Shown here: positions 15,564 to 23,890 of the stretch, piece after piece
How positions within the stretch are numbered: the stretch's first letter is position 1
Layout of the letters: the number at the start of each line of letters is the position of its first letter
DNA from: Chryseobacterium candidae
GTDB taxonomy: Bacteria > Bacteroidota > Bacteroidia > Flavobacteriales > Weeksellaceae
Assembly (NCBI RefSeq): GCF_004916905.1
Contig: NZ_SDLV01000016.1
Location: 1-64,000, forward strand
Length of the DNA stretch: 64,000 nucleotides
Direction of reading: 5' to 3'
Notes under the pieces: model-generated
Databases searched by the model: none
What the model saw: the letters and a program-made list of their open reading frames with translations, nothing else
Told to the model about the DNA's origin: nothing
Program-made: the position numbers and the translations under genes

Positions 15564-17798
15564 TTAGTCTGTGCTTTCTTCCTTTTTATCTTTTTTATCC
15601 ACCATATTTCTGATCATGTTTTTCAGGCGCTGAAAAGTGAAAGAGCTTAGCAATAAAATAATTCCGAGAACAATAAAGGCGCTGATTCTTGAAATATTAT
15701 CCATCTGCCACACATCGTAACCATAAAGTTTTAATACCATAAGGCCTACCAATGCAAAGCCAATCTTGTTGTATTCCTGAATATTCTTTTTCAAGCCGGT
15801 ATAAATAAAGATGCTGGCAAGAATTGTCCATATAATAGGAAGATAAAGAATATTGAAATGTTCACTTGCTTTGTAAGAATGAGGAAGGTCATTGGAGGTC
15901 ATTAAAATATAAGCATGATGAAATTCGCAACTTACAGAGATAATGAGTGCTAAAGATAGCATCCAGTAAGAAACCTGTTGTTTGTGGAACGCTGAAGAAG
16001 GAATAATCCTGTACCATACATATATAAAAGGAATCCATTGTAGCAGATGCAGGAAATAAAAACTTAAATGGAGTGTCTTTGTTAAGATAGCCGTCACAAC
16101 GGGAAGCGTAGATACAGAGGTGTTTATTGCAATCAGGAAAAAAAACAGATACATCAGTATATTTTGGATGTCGTTTCTGATGTTCAGTAGTTTTCTGAAA
16201 AGCAATAAAACAAAAATATAATAAATACTGAATAAAAGTCCTGTGCTGGTAACGGCTGACCATGGCATTTCTGAAACATGGTATGTAATCTCAAGAAGAA
16301 AAGTGATGTAAATGACCCCATAGCTAATCACCGTAATAAGATCTTCAAAAAAGTTACTCTCTTTTCCATTGGGCTCTTTGGAGAAGTTCCTTAATAAATA
16401 CAAATTAATTATTATGGAAACAATGGTAAACGAACTGGTGATAAACGGAGGATTGAATATGATATTGAGATCTTTTGTTTCAAAATAATCAGTCCAGGTT
16501 ACGAGCTGGGCAATCATCACTAATGGAAACAGGATATAAAAGAAAATCTTGAAAATCTTCTGACCGGTTTTTTTCCAGATAAAAAGAAGAAGAGTAGTTT
16601 CTATTGCCCAAATGCTGGTAATGAGGTGGGTTTTAAACTGAATAGCAACTGCAATTGTAATAAGACTGGTAACAAGTCCTGCGAATACGGAATAGGCAAC
16701 TCCGGAATCTTTCCGTTTATATTCTCTAAACAGCAGAACAGAATTGACAGCAGTAAAGATAAGAGGAAAAATAATGGGAGGTTCGTATTTTAATGTATCA
16801 AAAATATAAAGCAGCCCCAGAATACTTGAAAAATTAGCGAGAGCAAGTATTAAAATATCTGAGGTTGAAAGTATATTTCTTTTGAAATAGTCATTCAGGG
16901 CAAAAATGTAGAAAATTGCATAACTGATAAGATAAAAGGTGATGTTTAAAAGCTCAGGGCTTTTATGAGTCCAGGATAGAAGATAGCCTGTGGTAAAAAT
17001 ATAAGCTGTCCATCCCACGCTTTTCCAGTGCTGCAGAAAAGAGGCGGCCAGCATTCCGGTATTTAAAAGAGTAATATAAATAAAAAGGAAAAGATAGTTA
17101 CTTTGTCCTGTGCTTATCATGAGAGGAGCTGCAAAACCTCCTATGAGCGAAAAGATAATCAGTACTTCACTTTTATAATAATAGGATAGAATAATAGAGG
17201 CTGCAGTAATCAGTACCGTGATGATAAATGCCGTATTCTGGGTAAACAGATGGTATTCACGGAAGGCAATGGTGGCAGTGAAATACAGAACAGCAACACC
17301 ACCTCCTGTAATGATGGAAGAAAAGGCCTGGTAATTTTTTCTGAGAAAATGGGCGGTTATGATAATTCCTGCACCGGTACAAAAACCAATTCCTGCTCTT
17401 GCTGCTTCACCAATCCAGTTTTTATCAATGGCATATTTTACAAAATAACCGATTCCGAGAACAAGTGTGAAAATACCAATAATGGTAAGCGCATTTTGTT
17501 TTAAAAAATCAAAAACAGGAGTGAGCCGGTCTTTTTGACCTGGGGTTGAATTTTTTTCATTTTCTTCACGGTATTTTCTGCTTTCATGATGAATCTGCTG
17601 AGATTGCTCTTGCTGTGGGAGGAATGTCTCTTCCGCAGAAGTTTTTTTATGAATTACTTCAGTCTGAGCCGGAGGGATATTATTGATTTTATAATTAAGA
17701 TCTGAAATCTCCTTCTCCAATTTTCTGATTTTGGTATTCAGATTATTGAAAATAATGAAGATAATTATAAAGATGATGACCGCAACAAATTCATTCAT
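15564..17798 (-). CDS. DUF2339 family polytopic membrane protein
   Basis: A 744-residue protein made almost entirely of membrane helices, more than 20 by eye. It opens with one helix and a short coiled coil (L-N-T-K-I-R-K-L-E-K-E-I-S-D-L), followed by a charged, Gln/Glu-rich linker to about residue 90. The repeated helix pattern with G-Y-F-V-K-Y-A-I-D-K-N-W-I and R-A-G-I-G-F near residue 120 is characteristic of DUF2339. Function is unknown for the family; members are thought to sit in the cell envelope. A -7 box lies 15 bases upstream. Monocistronic. Confidence 0.85.
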   Translation of the reverse strand: MNEFVAVIIFIIIFIIFNNLNTKIRKLEKEISDLNYKINNIPPAQTEVIHKKTSAEETFLPQQEQSQQIHHESRKYREENEKNSTPGQKDRLTPVFDFLKQNALTIIGIFTLVLGIGYFVKYAIDKNWIGEAARAGIGFCTGAGIIITAHFLRKNYQAFSSIITGGGVAVLYFTATIAFREYHLFTQNTAFIITVLITAASIILSYYYKSEVLIIFSLIGGFAAPLMISTGQSNYLFLFIYITLLNTGMLAASFLQHWKSVGWTAYIFTTGYLLSWTHKSPELLNITFYLISYAIFYIFALNDYFKRNILSTSDILILALANFSSILGLLYIFDTLKYEPPIIFPLIFTAVNSVLLFREYKRKDSGVAYSVFAGLVTSLITIAVAIQFKTHLITSIWAIETTLLLFIWKKTGQKIFKIFFYILFPLVMIAQLVTWTDYFETKDLNIIFNPPFITSSFTIVSIIINLYLLRNFSKEPNGKESNFFEDLITVISYGVIYITFLLEITYHVSEMPWSAVTSTGLLFSIYYIFVLLLFRKLLNIRNDIQNILMYLFFFLIAINTSVSTLPVVTAILTKTLHLSFYFLHLLQWIPFIYVWYRIIPSSAFHKQQVSYWMLSLALIISVSCEFHHAYILMTSNDLPHSYKASEHFNILYLPIIWTILASIFIYTGLKKNIQEYNKIGFALVGLMVLKLYGYDVWQMDNISRISAFIVLGIILLLSSFTFQRLKNMIRNMVDKKDKKEESTD

Positions 17799-17812
17799 TT
17801 CATTAGTTTTAT

Positions 17813-17820
17813 CAAATATA
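17813..17820 (-). promoter_or_regulatory. Promoter -7 box TATATTTG for the DUF2339 gene
   Basis: The minus strand reads TATATTTG, a full -7 consensus 14 bases before the start at 17798. No clear -33 partner. Confidence 0.45.
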
Positions 17821-17910
17821 AAGAAATGTTTTGTATGCTATTAAAAAAATTAACCCATCGTGGTATAAACGATGGGCTAAATGGTATAGATAACTAACAA
17901 TATGTTTTTA

Positions 17911-18621
17911 CTAGTTTGATACTTTATAAATGTAGAAGGATGCAATACTGGATCCTAATAATCCTGCTGAAACAATACCGGAATCTACAATTCCAAAAGA
18001 TACTTTGTCACCTGCCTGAAATGAATACAAAGAATTAATACTGGAATCGGAAAGTGTTAAGTTAACTGCTAATGCAAGATTAACACCGCTGAACGGACGT
18101 GTGTCTATAAGAGTTGTTATTCCGGATCTGGTTCTTGCAATTGCGATACCAGGAGCTCCTGATAATAAAGAAGCTTGTAATCCTGTTCCATATCTGAATG
18201 CGAACCCAACAGCATATACTCCAGTGGATGGAATATTATAAGAACCGTCAGCATTGGTAAACAAAGCAGCACTTCCTATAGTTCTATCAGTTTGTACAAA
18301 GCTTACAGGTTGAAAATCAGAAGGTAAAACTCCTAGATTCAAGAGCGTTATACCTGTTGTTTTTTTTGCGGAATAGACAGAAGTATTGGTTCCTGCAGCG
18401 GCTGTTATTAAGGATGGATCCATGGAGAAAACCTGATTAGTTCCCTGATTGAGTGCTAAAATTTGATATCCCGGTAGTGCTGTAGCTGCAGGGGTAACAC
18501 GAACTTTCATAGTTCCATTTACGTCTAAGGTTGCGGATGGGCTAGCTGTATTGATACCAACTTGCGAGAATAATAGTAACGCAGCACATGCTAACATTAA
18601 GCTGTAAAGTTTAGTTTTCAT
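17911..18621 (-). CDS. Secreted protein with flavobacterial S-Q-V-G-I-N-T opening
   Basis: Function unknown; 236 residues from ATG 18621 (a TTG two codons upstream is less likely). The signal peptide is followed by S-Q-V-G-I-N-T-A-S-P-S-A-T-L-D-V-N-G, a mature N-terminal pattern also present in the product of 74-706. Such proteins are numerous in Chryseobacterium-type genomes and are presumably surface or matrix proteins. The C-terminal ~130 residues contain G-V-Y-A-V-G-F-A-F-R-Y and F-Q-A-G-D-K-V-S-F, a pattern compatible with a C1q-like jelly roll. The gene has its own -7 box and no operon partner. Confidence 0.65.
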   Translation of the reverse strand: MKTKLYSLMLACAALLLFSQVGINTASPSATLDVNGTMKVRVTPAATALPGYQILALNQGTNQVFSMDPSLITAAAGTNTSVYSAKKTTGITLLNLGVLPSDFQPVSFVQTDRTIGSAALFTNADGSYNIPSTGVYAVGFAFRYGTGLQASLLSGAPGIAIARTRSGITTLIDTRPFSGVNLALAVNLTLSDSSINSLYSFQAGDKVSFGIVDSGIVSAGLLGSSIASFYIYKVSN

Positions 18622-18647
18622 GATCAATATTTTAATTAGTTGCTAGA

Positions 18648-18655
18648 CAAATATA
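18648..18655 (-). promoter_or_regulatory. Promoter -7 box TATATTTG
   Basis: TATATTTG on the minus strand, 26 bases before the secreted-protein start at 18621. The -33 element is unclear. Confidence 0.45.
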
Positions 18656-18983
18656 CAACAAAAACCATACCCTGAATTATTGTATTTGTAACATTTGTGT
18701 TAATATAATGTAATATTTTTAAACATATGTTTATATTTTAATTAATAATTGTATATAATTTAATTACTGTTTATTATATTTATTTTTAAATTAATTGGTT
18801 GTTTATCAGTGTTTTAATAAAAAAAAATTCTCTCTGTTGTGTGGGTTATTTTTTTATCAGACAGAATGTGCTGTTTGTGAAATAATTTATTATAAAAGTT
18901 ATTTGAATTTTATTTCTTTTGTTTAGTATGAATAAAAAAACACTGCTGTTAAGGCAGTGCTTTTTATGGATTTATGGATTTTT
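18656..18983. other. AT-rich gap between pheA and the secreted-protein gene
   Basis: About 330 bases, extremely AT-rich, with no coding potential that I can see. It holds the pheA terminator (18934-18966) and, at its left edge, the -7 box of the downstream gene. Confidence 0.7.
18934..18966 (-). terminator. Terminator after pheA
   Basis: CACTGC (18941-18946) pairs with GCAGTG (18954-18959) around a 7-base loop, and the flanking AAAAAAA/TTTTT runs extend the stem. On the minus strand it ends in a T-run 18 bases beyond the pheA stop. Confidence 0.85.
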
Positions 18984-19832
18984 CTAGCTTTCAAGAAGAA
19001 ATTCTTTATAATTTCCAAGGAAATCTACATTGGCATTGATAGATTCAAGTTCTTTTAAGGCGTTTTCATGTAAGACTTTTTTCCATGGCCCTTGAACATT
19101 GATGAAGAAGAAGTAATTTCCCAGTCCTGTTTTTAATGTTCTGGATTCAATCTTACTGAGATTCATTTTTCTCCATGCAAAAACTGATAAAACCTGATGT
19201 AATCCACCGGGATGATCTTCCGGAAGAGTAATCAGCATTCCTGATTTTTCACCCAGTGTTTCCAATTTATCATTTTGGTATTTATTCTGCTCCTTGGAAA
19301 TGATAATAAATCGGGTATGATTCTGTTCAAAATCCTGAATATTCCGGTTTACGATTTTCAAACCATATAAATTGGCTGCAAACTGATTGGCTACTGCAGC
19401 AATTGGAGTTTCGGGATTCTCAGAAACAAATTTTGCTGCAGCTGCTGTGGAGGAAAAGTCCTGTTTGGGAATTTCTTTATAATGAGTGTCCAGAAAATGA
19501 AAACTCTGTGCGAGAGCCTGTGGGTGAGAATATATTCTTTCCATATGCTCAACAGAATTTCCCGGATGAATCATCAGATGATGTGCAATAGGCATTACAG
19601 CTTCTGCTTCTATCTTAATAGACGGAGTTTTATATAAATAATCCAGCGTCATAGAGACGGTTCCTTCAATAGAGTTTTCCAAAGGTACAACGGCTTTTAA
19701 TGCTTCTCCTCTTTCAACAGCATTAAAACAGTCCAGAATGCTGGCCTGTGGTACTATTTCGTCATCAGGGAAAAGCTGTGCTGCGGCAAGCTGGGTAAAA
19801 CTGGCATGAGGTCCCAAAAATGCAATCTTCAT
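18984..19832 (-). CDS. pheA: Prephenate dehydratase
   Basis: Converts prephenate to phenylpyruvate in phenylalanine synthesis. 282 residues, the monofunctional form without chorismate mutase. The catalytic domain (1-180) opens K-I-A-F-L-G-P-H-A-S-F-T and ends with the T-R-F motif (N-H-T-R-F-I-I-I) that carries the catalytic Thr. A C-terminal ACT domain (about 195-282) has the E-S-R-x effector motif as K-I-E-S-R-T-L, so feedback inhibition by phenylalanine is expected. L-E-N-S-I-E-G-T is also conserved. It stands alone, without other aromatic-pathway genes. Confidence 0.96.
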   Translation of the reverse strand: MKIAFLGPHASFTQLAAAQLFPDDEIVPQASILDCFNAVERGEALKAVVPLENSIEGTVSMTLDYLYKTPSIKIEAEAVMPIAHHLMIHPGNSVEHMERIYSHPQALAQSFHFLDTHYKEIPKQDFSSTAAAAKFVSENPETPIAAVANQFAANLYGLKIVNRNIQDFEQNHTRFIIISKEQNKYQNDKLETLGEKSGMLITLPEDHPGGLHQVLSVFAWRKMNLSKIESRTLKTGLGNYFFFINVQGPWKKVLHENALKELESINANVDFLGNYKEFLLES

Positions 19833-20117
19833 AATATATAATATAAAGGAGGTTAAAATAAAGGTACAAAGGTGCGAATTAATTCATAAATAGAATACGT
19901 ATTGTGGGGTGTTTTGTTACGGATGAGAGTTGCTGGTTTATTTTGTTGCTGGTTTCTTTTGTTATTAGTTAAGTAGAGATAAATATATCTTAATTGCGTT
20001 AAAACATTCACCTTTCACTTGCGAAGCAAAATTGACCATTGACATCAATACTCCTGCATTAATATTTCACAGAGTAATTTCTCTAATTCCTGCAACCTAC
20101 AACCTGCTACCTACGAT

Positions 20118-20528
20118 TTATTTCTTCCAGTTCTTCTCAATAAGTTCCATCAGGAAATCCGGGCACTTGATCACTTTATTGCTTTTTGCGTCGAGAAAGA
20201 ATAGAGTAGTGGAAGCTTCGGTTATTTTAATATGCTCTTCATTGTAAATTTCATACTCAAATTCAAGCCTCACCCCTGGAATTTTTTTTACATAAGTATG
20301 AATTTCTAATTTTTGATCGTACAAAGCAGGCCGGATATATTTAATTTTGTAGTCCGAAACCGGCAGCCAAATTCCTTGGTTTTCAATTTCATCGTATGAA
20401 ATTCCTATGCTTCTGAAGAGCTCAACTCTCGCTACTTCGAAGTACGTTGCGTAATTGCCATAGTATACATATTTCATTGGGTCTGTCTCCGCGTAACGTA
20501 CTCGTATTGAGTGGGTTGTGTGTATCAT
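20118..20528 (-). CDS. Acyl-CoA thioesterase, YbgC/4-hydroxybenzoyl-CoA type
   Basis: Hotdog-fold thioesterase of 136 residues. The start ATG 20528 (M-I-H-T-T-H-S-I-R-V-R-Y) is preferred to one seven codons upstream because the family begins with the strand V-R-Y-A-E-T-D. The catalytic signature A-E-T-D-P-M-K-Y-V-Y-Y-G-N-Y with Asp in the Y-A-E-T-D motif is plain, followed by Y-F-E-V-A-R-V-E-L-F-R. The substrate could be short acyl-CoA or an acyl-ACP; YbgC relatives work with the Tol-Pal envelope system, but no tol genes are nearby. It is divergent from dnaA. Confidence 0.88.
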   Translation of the reverse strand: MIHTTHSIRVRYAETDPMKYVYYGNYATYFEVARVELFRSIGISYDEIENQGIWLPVSDYKIKYIRPALYDQKLEIHTYVKKIPGVRLEFEYEIYNEEHIKITEASTTLFFLDAKSNKVIKCPDFLMELIEKNWKK

Positions 20529-20550
20529 TTTAGATGTTAAATTATACATA

Positions 20551-20558
20551 CAAATATA
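20551..20558 (-). promoter_or_regulatory. Promoter -7 box TATATTTG for the thioesterase
   Basis: The minus strand reads TATATTTG 22 bases before the start at 20528. A TTG lies 21 bases further upstream, near the expected -33 position. Confidence 0.5.
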
Positions 20559-20579
20559 TTTTTAAATAATCAATACCTG

Positions 20580-20608
20580 CAATATTTTTTTTTGAAAAGA
20601 AAATATTG
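20580..20608. promoter_or_regulatory. Inverted repeat upstream of dnaA
   Basis: CAATATTTT (20580-20588) and AAAATATTG (20600-20608) are perfect 9-base inverted arms, 57 bases before the dnaA start in the divergent promoter region. It could be an operator, an AT-rich unwinding element or an RNA hairpin; nothing in the sequence decides. Confidence 0.35.
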
Positions 20609-20664
20609 GACCTTTGTCTTCCTTCTAAACACAGTACAAACAAAGAATAATCGGGGCTTAAAAA

Positions 20665-22119
20665 ATGGATGACAATTTAATGATGATATGGCAGAAATGC
20701 CTTCAGTTTATGCGCGATAACCTGAACGCTGCTGAAGACAATTCTGACCTTAAAAAACTTGAAAAATCTTTCGATATGCTATTCGATAAGGTTCAGCCGC
20801 TTTCATTGGTGGCCAACAACCTTACGTTGATCGTGCCGAGCGATTTTTACAAGGAATATATAGAGGACAATTACCTGTCCTTACTTTCTGCTGCCCTGAA
20901 GAAAAATATTGGAAAAGGAGTGAAATTATGGTATTCTGTGATGGAAAACAGACCAAAAGGTGAAGAAAAACCTGTTACCATGAACATCAAAGGACAAAGC
21001 GTTCCTACTCCAAAAACACAGGAAACTATGCCACAAGGATTTTCTGCTAATATTGTAAATCCGTTTGTAGTTCCTGGAATTAGAAAAGTAAATATAGATT
21101 CTAACCTGAAGCCTGACTATTCATTTGATAGTTATGTGGAAGGAGAAAGCAATAAATTTGCAGCCACTGTAGCCAGATCCATTGCAAAAAGACCTGGAGC
21201 AACAGCTTTTAACCCATTATTCTTATATGGAGGTTACGGAGTTGGAAAAACCCACCTGGGACAGGCTGTTGGACTTGAAGTAAAAAATCAGTTTCCGGAT
21301 AAAGTAGTTCTTTATCTGTCTTCTGAAAAATTTATCCAGCAGTTTATCTCTGCTGCTAAAGCTCATAAACAGACTGAATTTGCAAACTTCTATCAAATGG
21401 TAGATGTGCTGATTATTGATGATATTCAGTTCCTGTCTGGTAAATCTGCTACTCAGGATAGTTTCTTCCATATTTTTGACCACCTGCATCAGAATGGAAA
21501 ACAGATTATCCTTACCTCAGATAAAGCGCCTGCAGATATTATGGATATCCAGGACAGAATTGTTTCCCGTTTCAAATGGGGGCTTTCCGCAGAAATAAAA
21601 TCTCCTGATTTATCCACAAGAAGACAAATTATCGAGGATAAGCTAAGTAGGGATGGGATCGTTCTTCCCGATGATATGCTTGATTTCCTTGCTGTTGAAA
21701 CGAAAACCAATGTGAGAGAGCTTATCGGGGTTATTAACTCCGTGATCGCTTACTCTACCGTATACAAGAGAGATCTTAGTCTTGAGTTGCTTAAGGAAAC
21801 CATCAACAGAATTGCAGCTAACCAGAAAAAGGTGATCAATATTCCTTACATTCAGGAAGTGGTCTGTGATTATTTTGGAATCAAAAAAGAGCAGCTGCTT
21901 TCAAAAACAAGAAAAAGAGAGATCGCATTACCAAGACAGCTTGCCATGTACTTCTCCAAAGAATTCACCAATTCTACATTTACTAAAATCGGTGAAGAAA
22001 TGGGAGGAAAAGATCACTCAACAGTAATGTATGCTTGTGATACTATCAAAGACGTTTCGAAAATTGATAAAGAAATCAAGAAATACGTAAAAGATCTTAC
22101 TGAAAGAATCAAACAATAA
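20665..22119 (+). CDS. dnaA: Chromosomal replication initiator DnaA
   Basis: Binds origin boxes and melts the origin to start chromosome replication. 484 residues with all four domains: domain I (1-90, I-W-Q-K-C-L-Q-F-M), a flexible linker rich in Pro/Thr (about 95-145), the AAA+ domain with Walker A G-G-Y-G-V-G-K-T-H at 189-197 and Walker B I-I-D-D-I-Q-F-L, and domain IV with the DnaA signature M-G-G-K-D-H-S-T-V-M-Y-A near residue 450. It stands at the point where most genes switch from minus to plus strand. Confidence 0.98.
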   Translation: MDDNLMMIWQKCLQFMRDNLNAAEDNSDLKKLEKSFDMLFDKVQPLSLVANNLTLIVPSDFYKEYIEDNYLSLLSAALKKNIGKGVKLWYSVMENRPKGEEKPVTMNIKGQSVPTPKTQETMPQGFSANIVNPFVVPGIRKVNIDSNLKPDYSFDSYVEGESNKFAATVARSIAKRPGATAFNPLFLYGGYGVGKTHLGQAVGLEVKNQFPDKVVLYLSSEKFIQQFISAAKAHKQTEFANFYQMVDVLIIDDIQFLSGKSATQDSFFHIFDHLHQNGKQIILTSDKAPADIMDIQDRIVSRFKWGLSAEIKSPDLSTRRQIIEDKLSRDGIVLPDDMLDFLAVETKTNVRELIGVINSVIAYSTVYKRDLSLELLKETINRIAANQKKVINIPYIQEVVCDYFGIKKEQLLSKTRKREIALPRQLAMYFSKEFTNSTFTKIGEEMGGKDHSTVMYACDTIKDVSKIDKEIKKYVKDLTERIKQ

Positions 22120-22142
22120 GTAAGGGTGAGCTTACATAAATT

Positions 22143-22175
22143 AAAATGAAGGATAGTTGTATTCTTCATTTTTTA
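22143..22175 (+). terminator. Possible terminator after dnaA
   Basis: AAAATGAAG pairs with CTTCATTTT across a 12-base loop and is followed by T/A-rich sequence. The stem is AT-rich, so it is only moderately convincing. Confidence 0.5.
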
Positions 22176-22220
22176 TTTAGTTTTGTTATAGTAAAAGACT
22201 TTTTTTAAATAAAACGGAAC

Positions 22221-22670
22221 ATGAAAATATTAATGGTTTGTCTGGGAAATATATGCAGAAGCCCATTGGCAGAAGGAATTATGAAAACAAAACTGCCGGA
22301 GGATTATATGGTAGATTCAGCCGGAACCATTTCCTTGCATGAAGGGGAGCATCCGGACAAAAGAGCTGTTAAAACTGCCGCTAATCATGATATAGATATA
22401 TCGCAGCAAAGATCAAGACCTATCACCAGGAAAGATTTTGAAGTCTTTGATAAGATCTACTGTATGGATATTGATGTGTTGGATGATGTTGTTTCTAAAA
22501 CCAAAAATGAAGAAGAACGTCAGAAAGTATCTTTGTTTTTAGAAGTAATGGGAGATCGTAAAAATACTGAGGTTCCCGATCCGTATTGGGGAGACATGAA
22601 AGATTTTGAAGCGGTTTTTCAACTTTTGGATAAAGGATGTGAAGCTATCAAAAACCAGCTGTCAAAATAA
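22221..22670 (+). CDS. Low-molecular-weight protein-tyrosine phosphatase
   Basis: Cytoplasmic phosphatase of 149 residues. The P-loop C-L-G-N-I-C-R-S-P gives nucleophile Cys7 and Arg13, and the general acid is Asp120 in V-P-D-P-Y-W-G-D. Both are intact, so activity is expected. In many bacteria such enzymes act with a tyrosine kinase in polysaccharide export, but no kinase or polysaccharide genes are here. It lies between dnaA and an RsmI-like methyltransferase on the same strand, with 63 bases to the latter, so these two may be cotranscribed. Confidence 0.93.
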   Translation: MKILMVCLGNICRSPLAEGIMKTKLPEDYMVDSAGTISLHEGEHPDKRAVKTAANHDIDISQQRSRPITRKDFEVFDKIYCMDIDVLDDVVSKTKNEEERQKVSLFLEVMGDRKNTEVPDPYWGDMKDFEAVFQLLDKGCEAIKNQLSK

Positions 22671-22733
22671 TAAACATGAAAATGTAAAATATTTCTATAA
22701 ACATCACTCAACGAAAGAACTAAAAATAATACA

Positions 22734-23432
22734 ATGCTTTTTTTACTCCCTGCTTATTTATCAGAAAACACTTCTATCAACCATTTTTCACCTGTTGTGA
22801 AGGATTATATCATGCAGACCGATTATTTCTTTGTGGAAAATGAGAAAACTGCCCGAAAGGTCGTTAAATTTTTTGCTCCGGAAAAAAAGCAGGCTGAACT
22901 GAAATTGTTTTTATTGGATAAATACACGGAAAGCACAGATATCAAGGAAGCCCGGGAGCTTATGCTGAAAGGGCAGGACTTCGGACTGCTGTCTGAAGCA
23001 GGGTTGCCATGTATTGCAGACCCGGGAAATCTGATGGTGAAATGGTGTCATGAGAAAAATATCAGAGTGATTCCAATTTCAGGGCCTTCATCCATTATCC
23101 TTGCCTTGATCTCAAGTGGATTCAATGGGCAGGAATTTACTTTTCACGGCTATCTTCCTATTGATAAAAGTGAAAAAAAGAAACAGATCATGAACCTCGA
23201 AAACCTTGTTCAGAAGACCGGATATTCACAGATTTTCATGGAAACACCTTACAGAAATAACCAGCTGTTGGAGGATTTATGTAGGTTTTTGTCACCCAAT
23301 ACAAAACTTTGTATCGCTGCCAATATCAACGATCCGGAACATGAGTTCATCAAAACAAAAACCATAAAAGACTGGCAGAAACAAAAGCCGGAACTTCATA
23401 AAATTCCCGCAGTATTTGTACTTGGGAAGTAG
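22734..23432 (+). CDS. SAM-dependent methyltransferase of the tetrapyrrole/RsmI family
   Basis: 232-residue methyltransferase with the tetrapyrrole-methylase fold. Segments shared with RsmI (16S rRNA C1402 2'-O-methyltransferase) are visible: L-L-S-E-A-G-L-P-C-I-A-D-P-G, I-P-I-S-G-P-S-S-I-I-L-A-L-I-S-S-G and F-H-G-Y-L-P. It lacks the N-terminal G-T-L-Y-V-V-x-T-P-I-G-N stretch of true RsmI and begins M-L-F-L-L-P-A-Y-L. It is therefore probably a paralogue rather than the main RsmI; an rRNA target is an inference. Confidence 0.85.
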   Translation: MLFLLPAYLSENTSINHFSPVVKDYIMQTDYFFVENEKTARKVVKFFAPEKKQAELKLFLLDKYTESTDIKEARELMLKGQDFGLLSEAGLPCIADPGNLMVKWCHEKNIRVIPISGPSSIILALISSGFNGQEFTFHGYLPIDKSEKKKQIMNLENLVQKTGYSQIFMETPYRNNQLLEDLCRFLSPNTKLCIAANINDPEHEFIKTKTIKDWQKQKPELHKIPAVFVLGK

Positions 23433-23480
23433 AACCTGCTCTTATAGCCTATAATAGATAGGCGTTTTTTAGAAGACTGT

Positions 23481-23515
23481 GAAAAGGCTGTGATTATTGA
23501 TCGCAGCCTTTTTTA
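23481..23515 (+). terminator. Terminator after the RsmI-like gene
   Basis: AAAGGCTG-TGAT pairs with ATCG-CAGCCTTT (one G-T pair) around TATTG, followed by a T-run. Confidence 0.88.
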
Positions 23516-23890
23516 GTTTAAAATGAGGTTTGAATTTTGTGAATAGGCTTTCTAAACTTCTATTTTCTCTTCCTTTCAGCGATTTAATAGGAGTTTTAAA
23601 TAATAATATTTCAATAATTAGTGATAAATATCATGGGGTTTATATGGTTTTATAATATAAAAAATCCTAATTTTATATCCAGATATAATGCATTATGGAT
23701 TTATATTTTTTAATAAAATGAATGATATTGTTATACTTTAGTTGTTTCGTTTAATTTTTATTATACATATTATAATTGAGTTACTTTTAATGATATAAGT
23801 TAATTTCGCTTGTATTTATTGAATTACAGATGATTTAAATTCAGTTTTGCTTAAAAGCGATCAAACCAATCAACACCAAAATATTAAAAT
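23516..23890. other. AT-rich upstream region of the LPMO gene
   Basis: About 375 bases, strongly AT-rich, no gene. A perfect 12-base palindrome ATAATGCATTAT lies at 23685-23696 and could be an operator for the polysaccharide monooxygenase gene. I find no consensus -7 box. Confidence 0.5.

Noticed and set aside
21610..21618. Perfect TTATCCACA (E. coli-type DnaA box)
   Set aside because: A single copy inside the dnaA coding sequence where it encodes normal protein; no cluster of boxes around it, so it is not evidence for the origin.
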